NCBI GenBank assembly: GCA_964016885.1
Contig: OZ024743.1
Span: 166,502,492-166,566,491, forward strand
Reading direction: 5' to 3'
DNA: 64,000 nt
Origin: Eledone cirrhosa
Taxonomy: Eukaryota > Mollusca > Cephalopoda > Octopoda > Eledonidae
Under the pieces are notes generated by a model, which saw only the letters and a list, made by a program, of their open reading frames with translations, searched no databases and was not told the origin of the DNA. How positions within the stretch are numbered: the first letter of the stretch is position 1; every line of letters starts with the position of its first letter. The position numbers and the translations under genes were made by a program. Below, one piece after another: positions 23,459 to 35,504 of the stretch.

Positions 23459-23672
23459 ATGTTTCTAATTTAGGCACAAGGCCTACAATTTTTTTGGGAA
23501 AGGGAAAGCCGATTATACTGACACCAGTACTTTACTGGTACTTTATTTAATCGACTCTGTAAGGATGAAAGGCAAAGTTTACCTCAGCGTGATTGGAACT
23601 CAGAATGTAAAGTGCCAAAACTAAATGCTGATAAGCATTTTGTCTGACGCTCCAATGATTCTACCAATCCAC
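23459..23672 (-). repeat. tRNA-derived SINE (GCCGAGGTTAA type)
   Basis: The block tactggtactttatttaatcg, gtaaggatgaaaggcaaag and ccaatccaccacc matches the minus-strand copies at 49288 and 59308 and the plus-strand copies at 26697 and 26854. The gggatttgaactc-like B box is partly decayed (gtgattggaactcag). Confidence 0.75.
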
Positions 23673-23849
23673 CACCCAAATAATAATAATAAAATAAAAG
23701 GAAAACAGAAATATGTTGCAGTTTAGCCAGAATTGAAATCTGTAGTAATTTTAACCCAACTCTAAAATAGTGTGAGTAATTATTATTTCCTCTTACAAGG
23801 TTGCATTTCATTTGAGGCTTTATGCATGTTTTAATGATGGGAGAGAGGG

Positions 23850-23990
23850 AGTCCCATCAGGAAAAGCAATGTAAAATAAAGCATCTTGTTCAAGAACACG
23901 TGCTGCCGGGTCAGGAAGCAAACCCATGACCTTATGATTGTGAGTCCAACACTGTAATCACTAGGCCATGAACCTTCAAATAGTAAAAAA
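23850..23990 (-). repeat. tRNA-derived SINE head fragment
   Basis: Minus-strand tRNA-like head with CATAAGGTCATGGGTTTGC (B-box region near 23925) and a following ttgaacaagatgcttta block, as in the copies at 43365, 47985 and 49857. Confidence 0.65.
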
Positions 23991-24066
23991 TATTTAAAAA
24001 TTAACAAATAAATGAAAACAAATAGCCTTTAAAAATTTTCCCCCTTTTTTATCTTCCCTAAATAAA

Positions 24067-24143
24067 AAATTACCTTTGCTAAAAAATTTCATTTATGTTT
24101 ATTTCTACTAGTCATAAAGGAAATTTTTTTAGCAAAGGTAATT
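24067..24143. repeat. Inverted repeat downstream of calnexin
   Basis: The sequence attacctttgctaaaaaatt near 24069 recurs inverted at about 24121-24142 with one extra T in a run. Arms are about 24 bp with a spacer of about 30 bp. It would fold as a hairpin in RNA and could lie in a long calnexin 3' UTR. Confidence 0.75.
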
Positions 24144-24288
24144 TCCAAACAAACAATAGAGAACTAAGGTATTCTTTTGCTATTTTGATTACATACCTAA
24201 CCCCAACCCACCAAACAGAAGGCTGCAACAGATAAACCATTTGTGACTCCACAATTTCTTGGTTTTCCTTTAGAATAATAATAATGAT

Positions 24289-24294
24289 TTTATT
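24289..24294 (-). terminator. Candidate poly(A) signal AATAAA for calnexin
   Basis: On the minus strand AATAAA starts about 270 bases after the calnexin stop. This is the first good hexamer I noticed, but the region is AT-rich and other sites further down are possible. Confidence 0.35.
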
Positions 24295-24562
24295 TACTGG
24301 AATTTTTAAAGGTTTATATATATATATATATATATATATTACTTGAAACATTGATATGACCATCTAAAAATGTCTTGTTTTCTTATGTGTATGTGTGTAT
24401 GTGTGTGTGTATGTGTGTGTGTCAGTTTTATCTTATTTTGACTTTCACCACAGATGAATTGCTCTCTTCACTCAAACTGAAAGTGGCTACAGTTGTTGAG
24501 GTACCATTTCTGCTCCATTTAAGTTGATGGCTGGATGGAAATAATTTTACTTTTACTACTTC

Positions 24563-24587
24563 TTAATCCTTTCTTGAACGCCGTCTT
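24563..24587 (-). CDS. CANX: Calnexin last coding exon (C-terminal RRRRSRKD)
   Basis: Only 25 coding bases follow the acceptor (tttctttctcag before 24587). With the two bases carried from the previous exon they give R-R-R-R-S-R-K-D and a TAA at 24565-24563. Vertebrate calnexins also end in a short basic tail after the acidic stretch, and such arginine-rich cytosolic ends serve in ER retention. The phase fits the exon ending at 42714 exactly, the pyrimidine tract is good and no other basic tail exon was found between. The intron is 18.1 kb. The 3' UTR continues below 24563. Because the coding part is so short, the call depends on splice phase and tail chemistry rather than on homology alone. 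Confidence 0.8.
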
Positions 24588-25384
24588 CTGAGAAAGAAAA
24601 CAAAAAGATAAAAAAAATATATATCAATGTTTTCTATTATTATAAAGATTAAACAATTTTAATAACTAACATAAATGTAGGTTAAGAAATATATGTATAT
24701 ATTTATCATGATCAATCATCACCACCATCGTTTAACGTCTATTTTTTCCCCCCACTTGCACATATGGAAAATGATGAGTATGTTGACATATATCTATATG
24801 CCATCAGAATCTGACTCACAGGTTAAGGGAATCACATCTTGATTATATGTTCCCTTTTTGGCATGATTTCTACAACTGCATACCTTTCCTAATGCGAACT
24901 GCTTTACAGAGTATACTAGGTACATTTTATTGTTGCACCAGCACTAGGCACTAGGGAAGATGTCATGTTCTAGGCATAACTGAAGAATTTTCCTGACCAT
25001 TTGTTAGACAGGTTTTCTAAGGCTGGGTGCGTTTACATGTCGACCAACACTAGAGTGTGTGGCCTTCCTATCACTAACCACCTTATAGGGTGTACTGCGT
25101 GCATTTATTGTGGCATTGGCATTAGAGAGCTTGTAATCACTGACTCAACTGAAGCGCCTTCTCTACCCTACAGATGGAGTGGGATGTATGGCATGGGTAC
25201 CAGCATGTCATGGACAGGTGCCAAATGTTTGGAGGGATTCAACAGAGTAAGGGGTGATGGATAGGAAACCTCAGGTGGTGAAAACACATATTGGGGAGGA
25301 GAGAAACCTATGACTGGTATATCAGGCTTTAGGGGTGGGGATATTGAAAAGTCAAGTGTCTGAAATTATCTGATTAAATGTCAG
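24588..25384. repeat. Degenerate SINE/LINE-tail sequence in the large calnexin intron
   Basis: The (CAT)n start and catcgtttaacgtctatttt (24727-24747) mark the 3' tail unit of the local non-LTR family in minus sense. Two diverged copies of the ctggatgcccttcctaacacc block occur (near 24873 and 25020-25090). No gene is seen. Confidence 0.55.
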
Positions 25385-26600
25385 CTATAAGCATGCTTGG
25401 GTGGCTTTTACTGTCCCCACAAGTCCACCCCTAGTTTCCTAAGTGCCCACCAGATTACAGAACAGGTGACCCTGTCAAAAGCTTTCTCTAGGTCAACAAA
25501 TGCTAAGTAGAGGGGTTTACTTTTTGCTAGATACTTCTCCTGCAATTGCCTTATAAGGAAAAGAGCATCAGTAGTTTTCTGTCTAGTGCATCACCTTTTC
25601 CCTTGTAGAAATTGATGATGCTGCTGCTATGCCAGTCATTGGGTAAAGTACCATTTTATATTACTTGGTTTACAATATAGATGGTTATGCTGACCTAGCA
25701 TCCCAGATGCTTTCAGCATCTTGCCAACTATTCCTGATGGCCTAGCTGCTTTGCTTGTTATCATATCCTTAATTACCTTACTACACTGCTGCCGACTTGT
25801 ACTGCTGGTCCCTTGGGGTTGGCTATCTTCTGCCCATGCATTCACCTCATTTATCAGTCTCTCATAATGACACTTCCATGCTGTCTTATTTTCGGCATCA
25901 ATGAGGGAACATGCACCTTTGTCATCTCAGACACACTTCTCCCCAACATCACAATTTCCCCTGACACACTGCAGAAGACCTGTCTTCCCATAGGCTTGAG
26001 CTGAGACATATATCTAATAGGCCCCCATGTGTCAAGACAAAAGCACCCAGTCCACACTGTAATGTGGTCATGTAGGTGACACGAAAAAAAGCATCCAGCT
26101 GTAGAAACCAAGCCAAAATCAGTCTCATGTGAGCGAAACACGGTCCTCTGACCTGATTTTCTCCTAAAGGGTCAACCCATCCCACCCATGCTAGTGTGGA
26201 AAATGGACATTAAATGATGATGATGGCACTGCTTTGCGATCTTGAACAATTCACGTCTTTGGTTCTCACGTTGCATAACATGCATACACTTTTTATTTTT
26301 AGGAGTCACTCTCCTACTCCCTGGGCTTATAGCCTTCAGAAGATTATCTCTATATTGTATGTCATTATTTCTTCTTCCTTATTGTTATACACATATATAT
26401 ATAACAACAAAATCATTTTTCTTACTATTTAACATATAAGTGTCCACTCTAATTTCCTTGGGCTGGTATTTTAATGATACTGACTTAGGCTCTCTCCTGT
26501 CCTCCTTTTTCCATATCTTTTCTGCCTACACTTCATTTTGAATATGCATTCCCCACCCCCTTACTCCATGTGTGAATATATAAATGCATAATAATTTAAA
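25385..26600 (-). mobile_element. Non-LTR retrotransposon RT fragment interrupted by a SINE
   Basis: Minus-strand RT pieces lie at 25985-25400 (for example the ggtcaacaaatgctaagtagagg block near 25491, which is VDLEKAFD-type sequence in the other copies) and at 26600-26223. Between them is a SINE at 25988-26222. The fragment is 5'- and 3'-truncated. Confidence 0.7.
25988..26222 (-). repeat. SINE tail unit inserted in the non-LTR fragment
   Basis: On the minus strand it runs to a (CATCAT)n end (tgatgatgat at 26214-26223 on plus) through agcatccagctgtagaaacc (26092-26111). CACTGC on the left (about 25969-25974) and at 26226 on the right may be the target duplication. Confidence 0.55.
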
Positions 26601-26696
26601 GTGAAAGCCCAAGTCCTCCTCGATTTCATCTGATTCTACCATCCTATTATCTTCCTCTGTTAGTTCATTCATTATACACATTGTTATTATCTTTCA

Positions 26697-26838
26697 GCAG
26701 AGTTATGGCGCTTTACGTTCTGGGTTCAAATTTTGCCGAGGTTAACTTTGCCTTTCATCCTTATGGGGTCCATAAAATAAAGTACCAGTAATGCGCTGGA
26801 AGTAATTGCTGGCATTGTGCCAAAAGTAGAAACAATTA
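26697..26838 (+). repeat. tRNA-derived SINE, 5'-truncated copy
   Basis: Carries the gttcaaattttgccgagg B-box region (26723-26741), gataaaataaagtaccagtaa-like sequence and the gtgccaaaagtagaaacaatt end. It is followed directly by a longer copy. Confidence 0.75.
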
Positions 26839-26853
26839 TCCTTATTTTTCAGG

Positions 26854-27043
26854 ACGGTGTATTGGCAGTATCGGTAGAGGGTCGGACGCCATGCTTTGCA
26901 GCAAAGAGTTACGGCCATTTACGCCCTGAATTCAAATCCCGCCGAGGTTAATTTTACCTTTCATCCTAACGAGGTCGATAAAATAAAGTACCAGTAATAC
27001 ACTGTGATAATTGCTGGCCTTGTGCCAAAAGTAGAAACAATTA
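26854..27043 (+). repeat. tRNA-derived SINE, nearly complete copy
   Basis: Begins near ggtgtattggcagtatcgg (A-box region), has ttcaaatcccgccgagg (26931-26947, B-box region), then the shared tail ending gtgccaaaagtagaaacaat. Same family as 23459, 49288 and 59308. Confidence 0.8.
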
Positions 27044-27189
27044 TTTTCCAGTAACTTTACTATGATCTCGAATCGACCCCTTTCAATCAAAAATATTCTA
27101 TCTGCTCTATCTCTCTGTCTCTAATTTTTACTTTCACAGAGCCCAAACCTCTTTTTTTAGCCCTAGGTCCGCTCTTAAAACCTCCATTT

Positions 27190-27992
27190 CCCCCCTCGCC
27201 CACCCCATAGTTATTTGGACCAATCAAATTCCAACAGCACATAGTATGTTTCACTAAACCAAATTTCTATCACAAAAGCCACTACTTCGGCTACTACTCC
27301 TCCTAAACATTATTATAGACCTGGTTGTAGCTCTGTATGATGAATGGGCTACAGAGTTGGAGCACTCATAAAGATGAAAATGGATTCACCTCCCATCTCT
27401 GGTCAACTATGCAAATACTCCATTTTATTTCAGGCATGGAAAACCAAAGCCAACACAAATCCATCTCCCACTCTTCTCCCCCACTCTCTCTCAGTGAACT
27501 CCAGAGTTGGTACCATGAATGTAGGCATGATGAAAGGATGATCAAGTGAGATTGTAGAGAGGCTTGAACAAAAGAAAGTTAATGTTTCCTGTGTACAAGA
27601 GACTATATGGAGGGTAGGGTCAGCTAGATTTCTTGTGGGCAAAAAACGATGATACAAATTTTTCTGGGTGCGTGGAGTAGGAATTATGTTAGCAGAAAAA
27701 TGGGTAGATAAGGTAATTGGTGTAAATAGAGTGAACAACAGAATCACTAACTTTAGACTAGTTCTAAATAGAACAACCGTGTCAATTATATCTGCTTATG
27801 CACCCCAATCTGGTCTACCAGATGTTATAAAAGACAGGTTTTATGAGTCCCTAATGCACACTTCTTTCGAAATAAGCAGCAGTGACTACATAATCATTGC
27901 TGGTGACTTTAATGGGAATGTTGGACAACACTGCGATGGCTACGAGATCCATGGAGGTTTTACTAGAAATGGGGAAGGTTTCACCATCCTGG
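27190..27992 (+). mobile_element. Non-LTR retrotransposon 5' part (endonuclease)
   Basis: Reads on the plus strand: 5' region with ggaccaatcaaattcc near 27217, then the N-terminal part (IVERLEQKKVNVSCVQE, near 27550) and endonuclease GVGIMLAEKWVDKVIGVN, IISAYAPQSGLPD and IIIAGDFNGNVGQHCDGY (27670-27950). It stops at FTILELY and meets an oppositely oriented copy at about 27993-28003. Confidence 0.85.
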
Positions 27993-28002
27993 AATTATAT
28001 GT

Positions 28003-29995
28003 CCGCTTTTCCCTACTTGCAAGGGTGGGACGGGTCTTATTAAGCATGGCATCTCTCCATTCGCCACGGTCCTTTGTCATCTCCTCCGTGAGCTTCAACA
28101 ATCTGAGGTCTGCTCTCACCGCCCATGTTTTTTGAGGTCTTCCTTCTACTGGGATTTCTCGGCACTTCTTTACCCAGCCATCATATTCCATGCGCATCAC
28201 ATGTCCATACCAACACAGTCCTCTCTCATGCACACTACAGCCTATCCCTCTTATACACAGTTTCTCTCTCAACTCGTTTATGCTTGGTCATTCACGCACA
28301 TCCAATGGAGCATGCTTGCTTCATTTCTCTCCAGCCATCGCATATCCTCTGCAGTTGCTGCCCATGTCTCACTACCATGCAGCATCGCGCATCTCACACA
28401 GGCATCATATAACCGGCTTTTCGTTCATAGGGAGAAACCCTTCTTTGTCAACAGAGGAAGCAGCTCCCTAAACTTCTTCCAACCCGTCCTTATTCAGGAT
28501 ACTATGGCCTCGGAGCACCCTCCTCCCTTACTAATCTGATCACCTAGGTATCGGAAGCTCTCAACCACCTCTATAGTTCCTACCTGCATTTGAAAAATGT
28601 GTCTATCACTGCAACTTCTACTGTCAAATTTCCCTGTACATCTACTGCATATATAGTTTTCCCTACCTGTTAGCTTGCCTGCTATCCCACTACATTGTGT
28701 ACATTCTATAGAATTTATGCCAGTTCCTTTTCTATATATTGAACATAGCCATTTCCCTGACGGAATCAGAGTTTTGTCCTCTTTTCTACTCAACACTTTT
28801 GTCTTAGCTAGGTTCACCCTCAGTCCTCTTCATTCCAACTGCTGTTTCCATAGCCAGAATTTATTCTCTAGCTCCTCTACTGATTCTGCTATAAGTACCA
28901 GATCGTCAGCATAGAGAAGTTCCTGTGTAGCTAGTCTTAAACTCCTCTGTTATGGCTTGGAGGACTATAATGAACAAGAGCAGGCTGAGGACTGAACCCT
29001 GATGTACCCTTACTTGTATTTGGAATTCCTCACTAAACTCCATTCCTACTCTCACTTTACTGACAGCACCCCTGTACATAGCTTGCACTGTCCTCACAAG
29101 CCATTCGTCTACACCTAGTTTCCTTAGCTGACAGATCGGGGTACTCTATCAAAGGCCTTCTAGCTAAGTATAGTGGCTTATTCTTTAAGAACCTCTCTTG
29201 TAGTTGCCTCACTATGAAGAGGGCATCTGTTGTACTTTTCGGAGGCACAACACCAAACTGCATCTCATCTAATTTTTCCCTTTCTTTAATTAGTTGCGCT
29301 AGTATTCTTTCTGCCACTTTCATAACCTGATCCATCAGTTTTATGCCCCTATAATTGCTCCTCTCCAGAGCATCCCCTTTACCTTTGTATCAATTTATGA
29401 GAATACTGCTGCACCAGTCTTTGGGTATGACTCCGCCATATATAGCTTGGTTGATGATGCGTGCAATTTAGTACCTACTTCTGCTGCCTTCAACATCTCA
29501 GCAACTATCCCCGACGATCCAGTGGCCTTACCACTTTTCATTTCCTTAATTGCCTCTTTGACCCTATAGTTGTCAATCTCAATAGCTAGTCCCTCTGTTG
29601 GGTCTACCAGGGGTAATTTCTCTCTGTCCCATTCGTTCTCAATATTCATCAGTCTCTCATAATGACATTTTCTGAGCATCAGTGACACTAAGTATACCCG
29701 CATCATTTCGGACACATTTATCTCCAACAACATCCCGATTTACACTGACACACTGCCTTGCAATGCGGAACACCGCCCGTCTCTGATCTGCTCGTCGCAA
29801 AACATTGGTAAACCTCCTACTCTTAGCTTCCTTGCGTGCTAAGTACACCTGACGTCTAGCTTCTCTTTTAGCGGATGTGTATCGGTCTCTACTCCCACCA
29901 TTTTTCCAATCCTTCCATGCTAGTCTTTTGTCGCTAATGGCCCTATCTACTGTGCTGTTCCAAACTTTTAAAAAACAGACAATAGCTTGATCATC
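28003..29995 (-). mobile_element. Non-LTR retrotransposon 3' part (RT to 3' end)
   Basis: On the minus strand it contains linker and RT (MKSGKATGSSGIVAEMLKAA near 29530, VPPKSTTDALFIVRQLQERF near 29240), IQVRVHQGSVLSLLLFIIVL (about 29020), a zinc-finger region with GINSIECTQC and ICSRCTG (28720-28630) and the C-terminal block to about 28140. Several frame breaks make it inactive. The 5' part is missing. Confidence 0.85.
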
Positions 29996-30059
29996 TATAG
30001 ATCAGATCCTAACCAGAAGACGAGACAGAGTTACTGTTGTAAACAAAGTCCTTTCCCGA

Positions 30060-31405
30060 TGAAGAATGCATCTCCCAACACAACCTAAAACTTGACGACA
30101 GATGACAACCTCAAGGAGAAGAACGGGGAAGTTGAAGGACCCCACAGCCAGTAACAAATTTAGAGCAAATAGAGATGTACAATATAGAAGAGCAGTGGGA
30201 ATACCTGAAAGATAATCTATTGAAGGTGACAAATGAAATCTGTGGTTGGAACAGGTTTCTAGGGAGAAGGATAGTAACTTGGTGGTGGAATAGTAGGGTA
30301 GAGGAGACAATTAAAGCCAAAAGGCAGGCATGGAGAAAATAGAGAACACTACCAGGTGACTAGGAGAAAAGTATACTTTGCAAGAAGGGAAGCAGAAGAT
30401 ATAAAATTTAAGCATGTTCTGCAACGTGAGGACCAAAGGCATGAGGTGTTTAGGATTGCGAGACAATGTGTCAGGGAAAATTGTGATATTGTTGGGGAGA
30501 AGTGTGCCCATATGATAATGGAGTAATTGCCCTCACTGATGTTGAAAAGAAGGTAGTATGGAAGAGCCACTATGAAAGACTACTAAATGAGGAGAATGAA
30601 TGAGATGAAGATATTTTGCCACAAGTTGACCCAACAGAGGGACCAGCTGTGCAAGTTAATGGTGGTATAGTAAATAAGGCAATCAAAGATATGAAGACAG
30701 GCAAGATAGTAGCTGAGATGTTGAAAGCATCTGGAATGGTGGGACACACCATAGTCACACGTATTGTAAACCAAGTAATACAAAATGAGGTCATACCCAA
30801 TGACTGGCACAACAGCATCATTGTCAACTGCTATAAGGGTAAAGGAGATGCTCTAGACAGAAAAAATTATAGAGGCATTAAGTTGGTTGACCAGGTCATA
30901 AAGGTCACAGAAAGTTACCGCACAACTGATTAGGGATTGAATTAACCTTGATGAAATGCAGTTTGGATTTGAGCCAGGTAAAAGTACCATGGATGCTCTC
31001 TTCCTTGTGAGGCAACTGCAGAAGTACCTAGCTTTTGTTGAACTGGAGAAAGTCTTTGACAGAGTCCCTCGTTCCATTATCTACTAGGAGTAGATGAGTG
31101 GCTTATGAAAGCTATACAAGCCATGTATAGAGGAACAGCCTGCAAGGTTAGAATTAACAATGACTATAATGAAGAATTTAACATACAGGTAGGCGTTCAT
31201 CAGGGCTCCGTCATTAGCCCTCTCCTGTTTATTATTGCCCTGCAAGCTATAACAGAAGAGTTTAAGACTGGCTGCTCATGGGAACTGTATGCAGATGATC
31301 TTATTCTCATAGCTGAATCTATGGCTGAACTAGAGAAATTCCAAACCTGGGAGCATAGCCTAAAATCAAAAGGTCTTAGAGTTAATTTGTCAAAGACTAA
31401 AGTTC
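30060..31405 (+). mobile_element. Non-LTR retrotransposon RT fragment
   Basis: Plus-strand pieces: WWWNSRVEETIKAKRQAW (30282-30335), VVWKSHYERLLNEENE (30555-30602), IVTRIVNQVIQNEVIPNDWH (30749-30812), MKAIQAMYRGTACKVRINN (31105-31160), QVGVHQGSVISPLLFIIALQ and the catalytic LYADDLILIAES (31290-31322). Frames break repeatedly. It ends where a 3' tail unit in the opposite sense starts (31409). Confidence 0.85.
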
Positions 31406-31408
31406 TAG

Positions 31409-34400
31409 TATCACCATCATCACCGTTTTACATCAATGTTTCCACGCTTGCATGGGTTAAACAGGTTGTCGTGTTGTGGGCAATGCCAGGTCAGGTGACC
31501 ATGTCTTGCTCATACAGGACTGATTTTGGCTCGGTTTCTACAGCTGGATGCCCTTCCCAACACCAACCTCATTTACAGTGAGTACTGGGTGCTTTTTGTT
31601 GTGACACCGACACGACCACTTTACAATGGGAGGGGCGTGGGGGCATATTGTCTATATGCTTCAGTTTCGGGTTGCAACCGTGAGAACTTGGGTCTTCTGT
31701 ATTACTGTGTATCGCCAGAGATCTTGGTCCAGTGTCATTGGGCAAGGTCAATTTTTATCACCTCATTCCAGGTCTTCTTGGGTCTCCCCACTCCAAGGCT
31801 TCCATCGACCTCTAGTGCTCTGCACCTTTTTATGCAACTGTCATCCTTCATATGCATCACATGTCCATACCAACACAATCTCCACTCCTGCACACATTTG
31901 ATTCCTCTTTATGTTAAGTTTCTCTCTTAATTTGTCTATGCTTTGCCATTCGCGTAGATTACTAATACAGATCCATCGGAACATGCAAGCTTCATTTCTT
32001 TCTAATCTACGCAAGTCTTCTGCACACAATGTCCAGTCTCACTAGCATGTAATATTGCTGTTCGTATGCATGCATCATAAGGGAAAAGCCCCTTGTCGCT
32101 AACAGTGGTAGCAGCTCCCTGAACTTCTTCTACCCTGTTCTTACCTTGGTTACAATACTTTCAGAACACACCCTCCGCTGCTAATTTGGTCACTTAGATA
32201 GCAGAAGGTGTCTACCATTTCTACAGAGCCCTCCCAGAATTTAGCAGTTTTTGTTTCCTGTGGCTGCTTACTGTCCCGGTGCAACTGCTACATGTAAAGC
32301 CTACATTCTTAGCTAGACTTCCTGAGAACCCACTACATCTCTTGTGCACCCACAGTTTCCATTTGGGGCAGAGGATGGAATTTCTACCTACACCTTTACT
32401 GCATACTGAGCAAGGCCATTTCCCTGAGGGGATCTGGGTTCTGTTTTCCCACCTGCTTACGGGGGACCTTAGTCTTTGTCAGGTTGACTTTGAGACCCTT
32501 TCTTTCTAGTCCCTGCTTCCATGTTTGGAATTTCTTCTCTAGTTCCACCATAGATTCAGCTATAAATGCGAGGTCATCCGCATACAGGAGTTCTCATGGG
32601 CATCCGGTCTTAAACTCCTGTTATAGCCTGCAGTACTATAATAAACAGGAGAGGGCTAAGAACGGAGCCTGGTGGACACCAACCAGTATGCTGAATTCCT
32701 TGCTATAGCCATTGTTAACCCTAACTTTGCTGACTGCTCTCTTATACTTGCACAGCCTTCACAAGCCATTCATCTACTCCTCACCAGATTATTGCATGCG
32801 GCACTTTGTCGAAGGTTTTTTCCAGATCGACAAATGCCAGGTAAAGCAGTTTACTTTTAGCTAGGTACTTTTCCTGTAACTGCTTCACAAGATAGAAAGC
32901 ATCAGTGGTGCTTTTGCCTGGCACAAACCTAGACTGCATCTAGTTTTACCCGGTCCCTAATCAGTTGAGCTATAACTCTTTATTACTTTCATGACCTGGT
33001 CCATCAGCTTTATACCTCTATTTAGTGCATCTCCTTCACCCTTGTAGCAGTTGACAATGATGCTGCTGCACCAATCCTATGGTATGACGCCCTCTAGTAT
33101 TACATGGTTAACAATACGTGTGGTTATGGTGTGACCTACCAACGCAGATGCTTTCAGTATCTCAGCAGCTATACCCGATGGACCAGTTACTTACTACACT
33201 ACTGCTGACTTGTTTTGCTGGGCCCTCTATAGGGTCCACTTGCGTTACGGTCTCTTTCTCCCATGCATTCTCCTCATTCAGTAATCTTTCATAATGGTTC
33301 TTCCACGTAACTTTCTTTTCAGCACTTGTGAGGGCAAGCTCACCTTTATTGTTCCTGACACACATCTCTCCAACGACATCACAATTTTTTCTAACACACT
33401 GCCTCGCAATCCTGAGTACCTCCTGTTCCTGGTCCTCACACTGCAAAACATGCTTGAATTTTTTATCTTCTACTTCCTTTCTAATTAAGTATACTTGTCG
33501 CCTAGCTTCCCTCCTGGTATCTATGTAATGTACCCTATTTCCCCCGTTCTTCCATTGTTTCCACGCCTGTCTCTTAGCCTTAATTGCCTCATCTACCTTA
33601 TTGTTCCACCACCAGGTCATTCTTTTTCCCTGTGGTCTTGCTCCAACAACAAATCTCATCTGTCGCCTTTAGTAAGTTAATTTTTAGGAACTTCCAGTGC
33701 TCTTCTATATTGAATGTTTCTATCTGTTCTTCTTTACTGTCATAAGCGTCATATCTTTAAATCTGTTACCGGCTGAGGGGCCTTTCAGCTGCCAGATCTT
33801 TCTTCAAGTTCCTCTCGTTCTGACAATGAAGTTATGTTGGGAAGTACATTCCTCACCAAGGAAGGCTTTTGTGTTTACAACCGTACATCTATCTTGTCCT
33901 CTGATAAGGAAAAATATATCTGACTAGAATGCTCCCCTGATCTATAGGTGATCAGATGGTTGTCGGGTTTTTTGAAGTTTGTGTTACATATCGACATGTC
34001 ATTGGCATCACAGAATTCTATAAGCCCGAAGCCTTCTTCATTTCTTGTGCCAAACCTCCATAGACTCTATAGAAGCCGTCACGGTGTTTCCCAACGTGTC
34101 CATTAAAGTCTCCTGCAATGATTAGAAAGTCATTGTCATTTGTTAGGGCAGTAGTGTGCAGTAAAGATTCATAAAACCTATCCTTAAGTTTGTCTGGCAA
34201 CCCAGATTGGGGTGTGTAAGCTGATATAATTGTAGCAATTGTTTTATTTAGGACTAGTCTGAGATTACCTTATCTACCCATTTGTCAGCTAATAGTATAC
34301 CTACACCACCCAAACTGTTGTCATTTCCCACCCAGAATTTTTGCCTACAAGAACTCTAGCAGACTCTCCTCTCCACTTAGTCACTTGCACGCAGCATACA

Positions 34401-34735
34401 TCAATTTCCTTTCCCTCTAACATCTCTACGATTTCTCCTGCTCTGCCTTTCATCGTGCTTATGTTGATGGTGCCAACTCGGAGTTTTGGGCATTTGCTGT
34501 CACTTGTGGGAAAGGTTGAATTTGTGTGTATGCTTTCTGTCTCTGAATTAAATAGTCGCATATTCCATCATCCTCAGCTCATTCATAGATAACGATAAAC
34601 AGAAATTTCTTTGGGGCAGGGATAGAAAAGGAAGTAGTAGTAATAGTAGAATTTGTTGCCGCAGGAAATGGGTGGGGATATGTTGCTGTGGTTTGATTGG
34701 TCGAAAAGCCTATAGTGGTTTGGGAGTGGGCAGGA
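31409..34735 (-). mobile_element. Non-LTR retrotransposon copy, near full length
   Basis: Minus strand, from a 5' region (about 34735-34560) through an endonuclease (MKGRAGEIVEMLEGKEIDVC near 34455, LIIAGDFNGHVGKHRDGF near 34120), a linker (WWWNNKVDEAIKAKRQAWKQ near 33600), RT, the zinc-finger region (about 32430-32290) and the C-terminal block (CAEDLRRLERNEACMFRWIC at 32028-31970). The 3' UTR reaches the (GAT)n tail near 31409. It is disrupted by indels. Confidence 0.85.
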
Positions 34736-35161
34736 GGCTAATGGTAGGTAGCCATCATGGCGTATATTGTCATTGAAGATTTGGGGGGAAATAAGCAGAT
34801 ACAAGTAGGCACATTCAACAAGGTGAGTGTGCAGGAATTTCAAAGATGGTCACCGACTAAATGATAGATTGATTGGAATGATTTCAAAGATAGTTGGAGA
34901 GAGAGAAAGAGAGAGAGAGAGAGGGGGGGGGGGGGATATCCAACATGGTTGATTTCGTAAATAGATAAATATAAGTTGGGGAAAATAAAACGAATAACAG
35001 TAATAATGTATACAGTACATTTTCAAATTGGGAAGAAGAAATACCTGTAAAACAAGAAATTTATGGCTAGCTGGGATGATTTGGGAATTTTTCTACAAAT
35101 CCATAGAGGTAAAAAAATCTGAATATATTTGCAACACTGAAATGAATGAATGAGGAATGCA
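34736..35161. repeat. Intron sequence with (GA)n and G-run
   Basis: Contains (GA)n then a nine-to-ten base G-run at about 34897-34935. Nothing else is recognised. Confidence 0.6.
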
Positions 35162-35402
35162 TAGGTTTTGGGAGGCTTTGAAGTATGTAAAGAGAGTAGA
35201 AAGGAAAATAGGGCCCAGATTCCCTCTGGGAAATGCCCATGCTCAGTGTGTAGGAAAAGAGTAGGTAGAAATTCTATTCATGTCCTTTTATGGTTACATA
35301 AAAGATGTAGTGGGATCACAGGCAGACTATCAGAGGACATTAGATCCTTCAAATGCCTAAACGTTTCTATAGAAATAGTCAACACTCTTCGTTACCTATA
35401 AT
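35162..35402 (+). mobile_element. Non-LTR retrotransposon zinc-finger fragment
   Basis: The plus strand encodes IPSGKCPCSVCRKRVGRNSI then LWLHKRCSGITG, the Cys/His-rich region that lies between RT and the C-terminal block in the full copies here. It ends at EIVNTLRYL. Confidence 0.75.
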
Positions 35403-35504
35403 TTCCTTGAGTTGGTGTCTGAATGATACTGACTTAATTAAATTATTGAGTGAGTGCAAAAGCGACTGAAGTTGTATTGGTCCTATTCGATAGCTTCATA
35501 TATA

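Noticed and set aside
27668..28135. Host gene similar to craniofacial development protein 2
   Set aside because: The similarity name is a common misannotation of the endonuclease of this non-LTR family; the frame also runs across the junction into an inverted copy.
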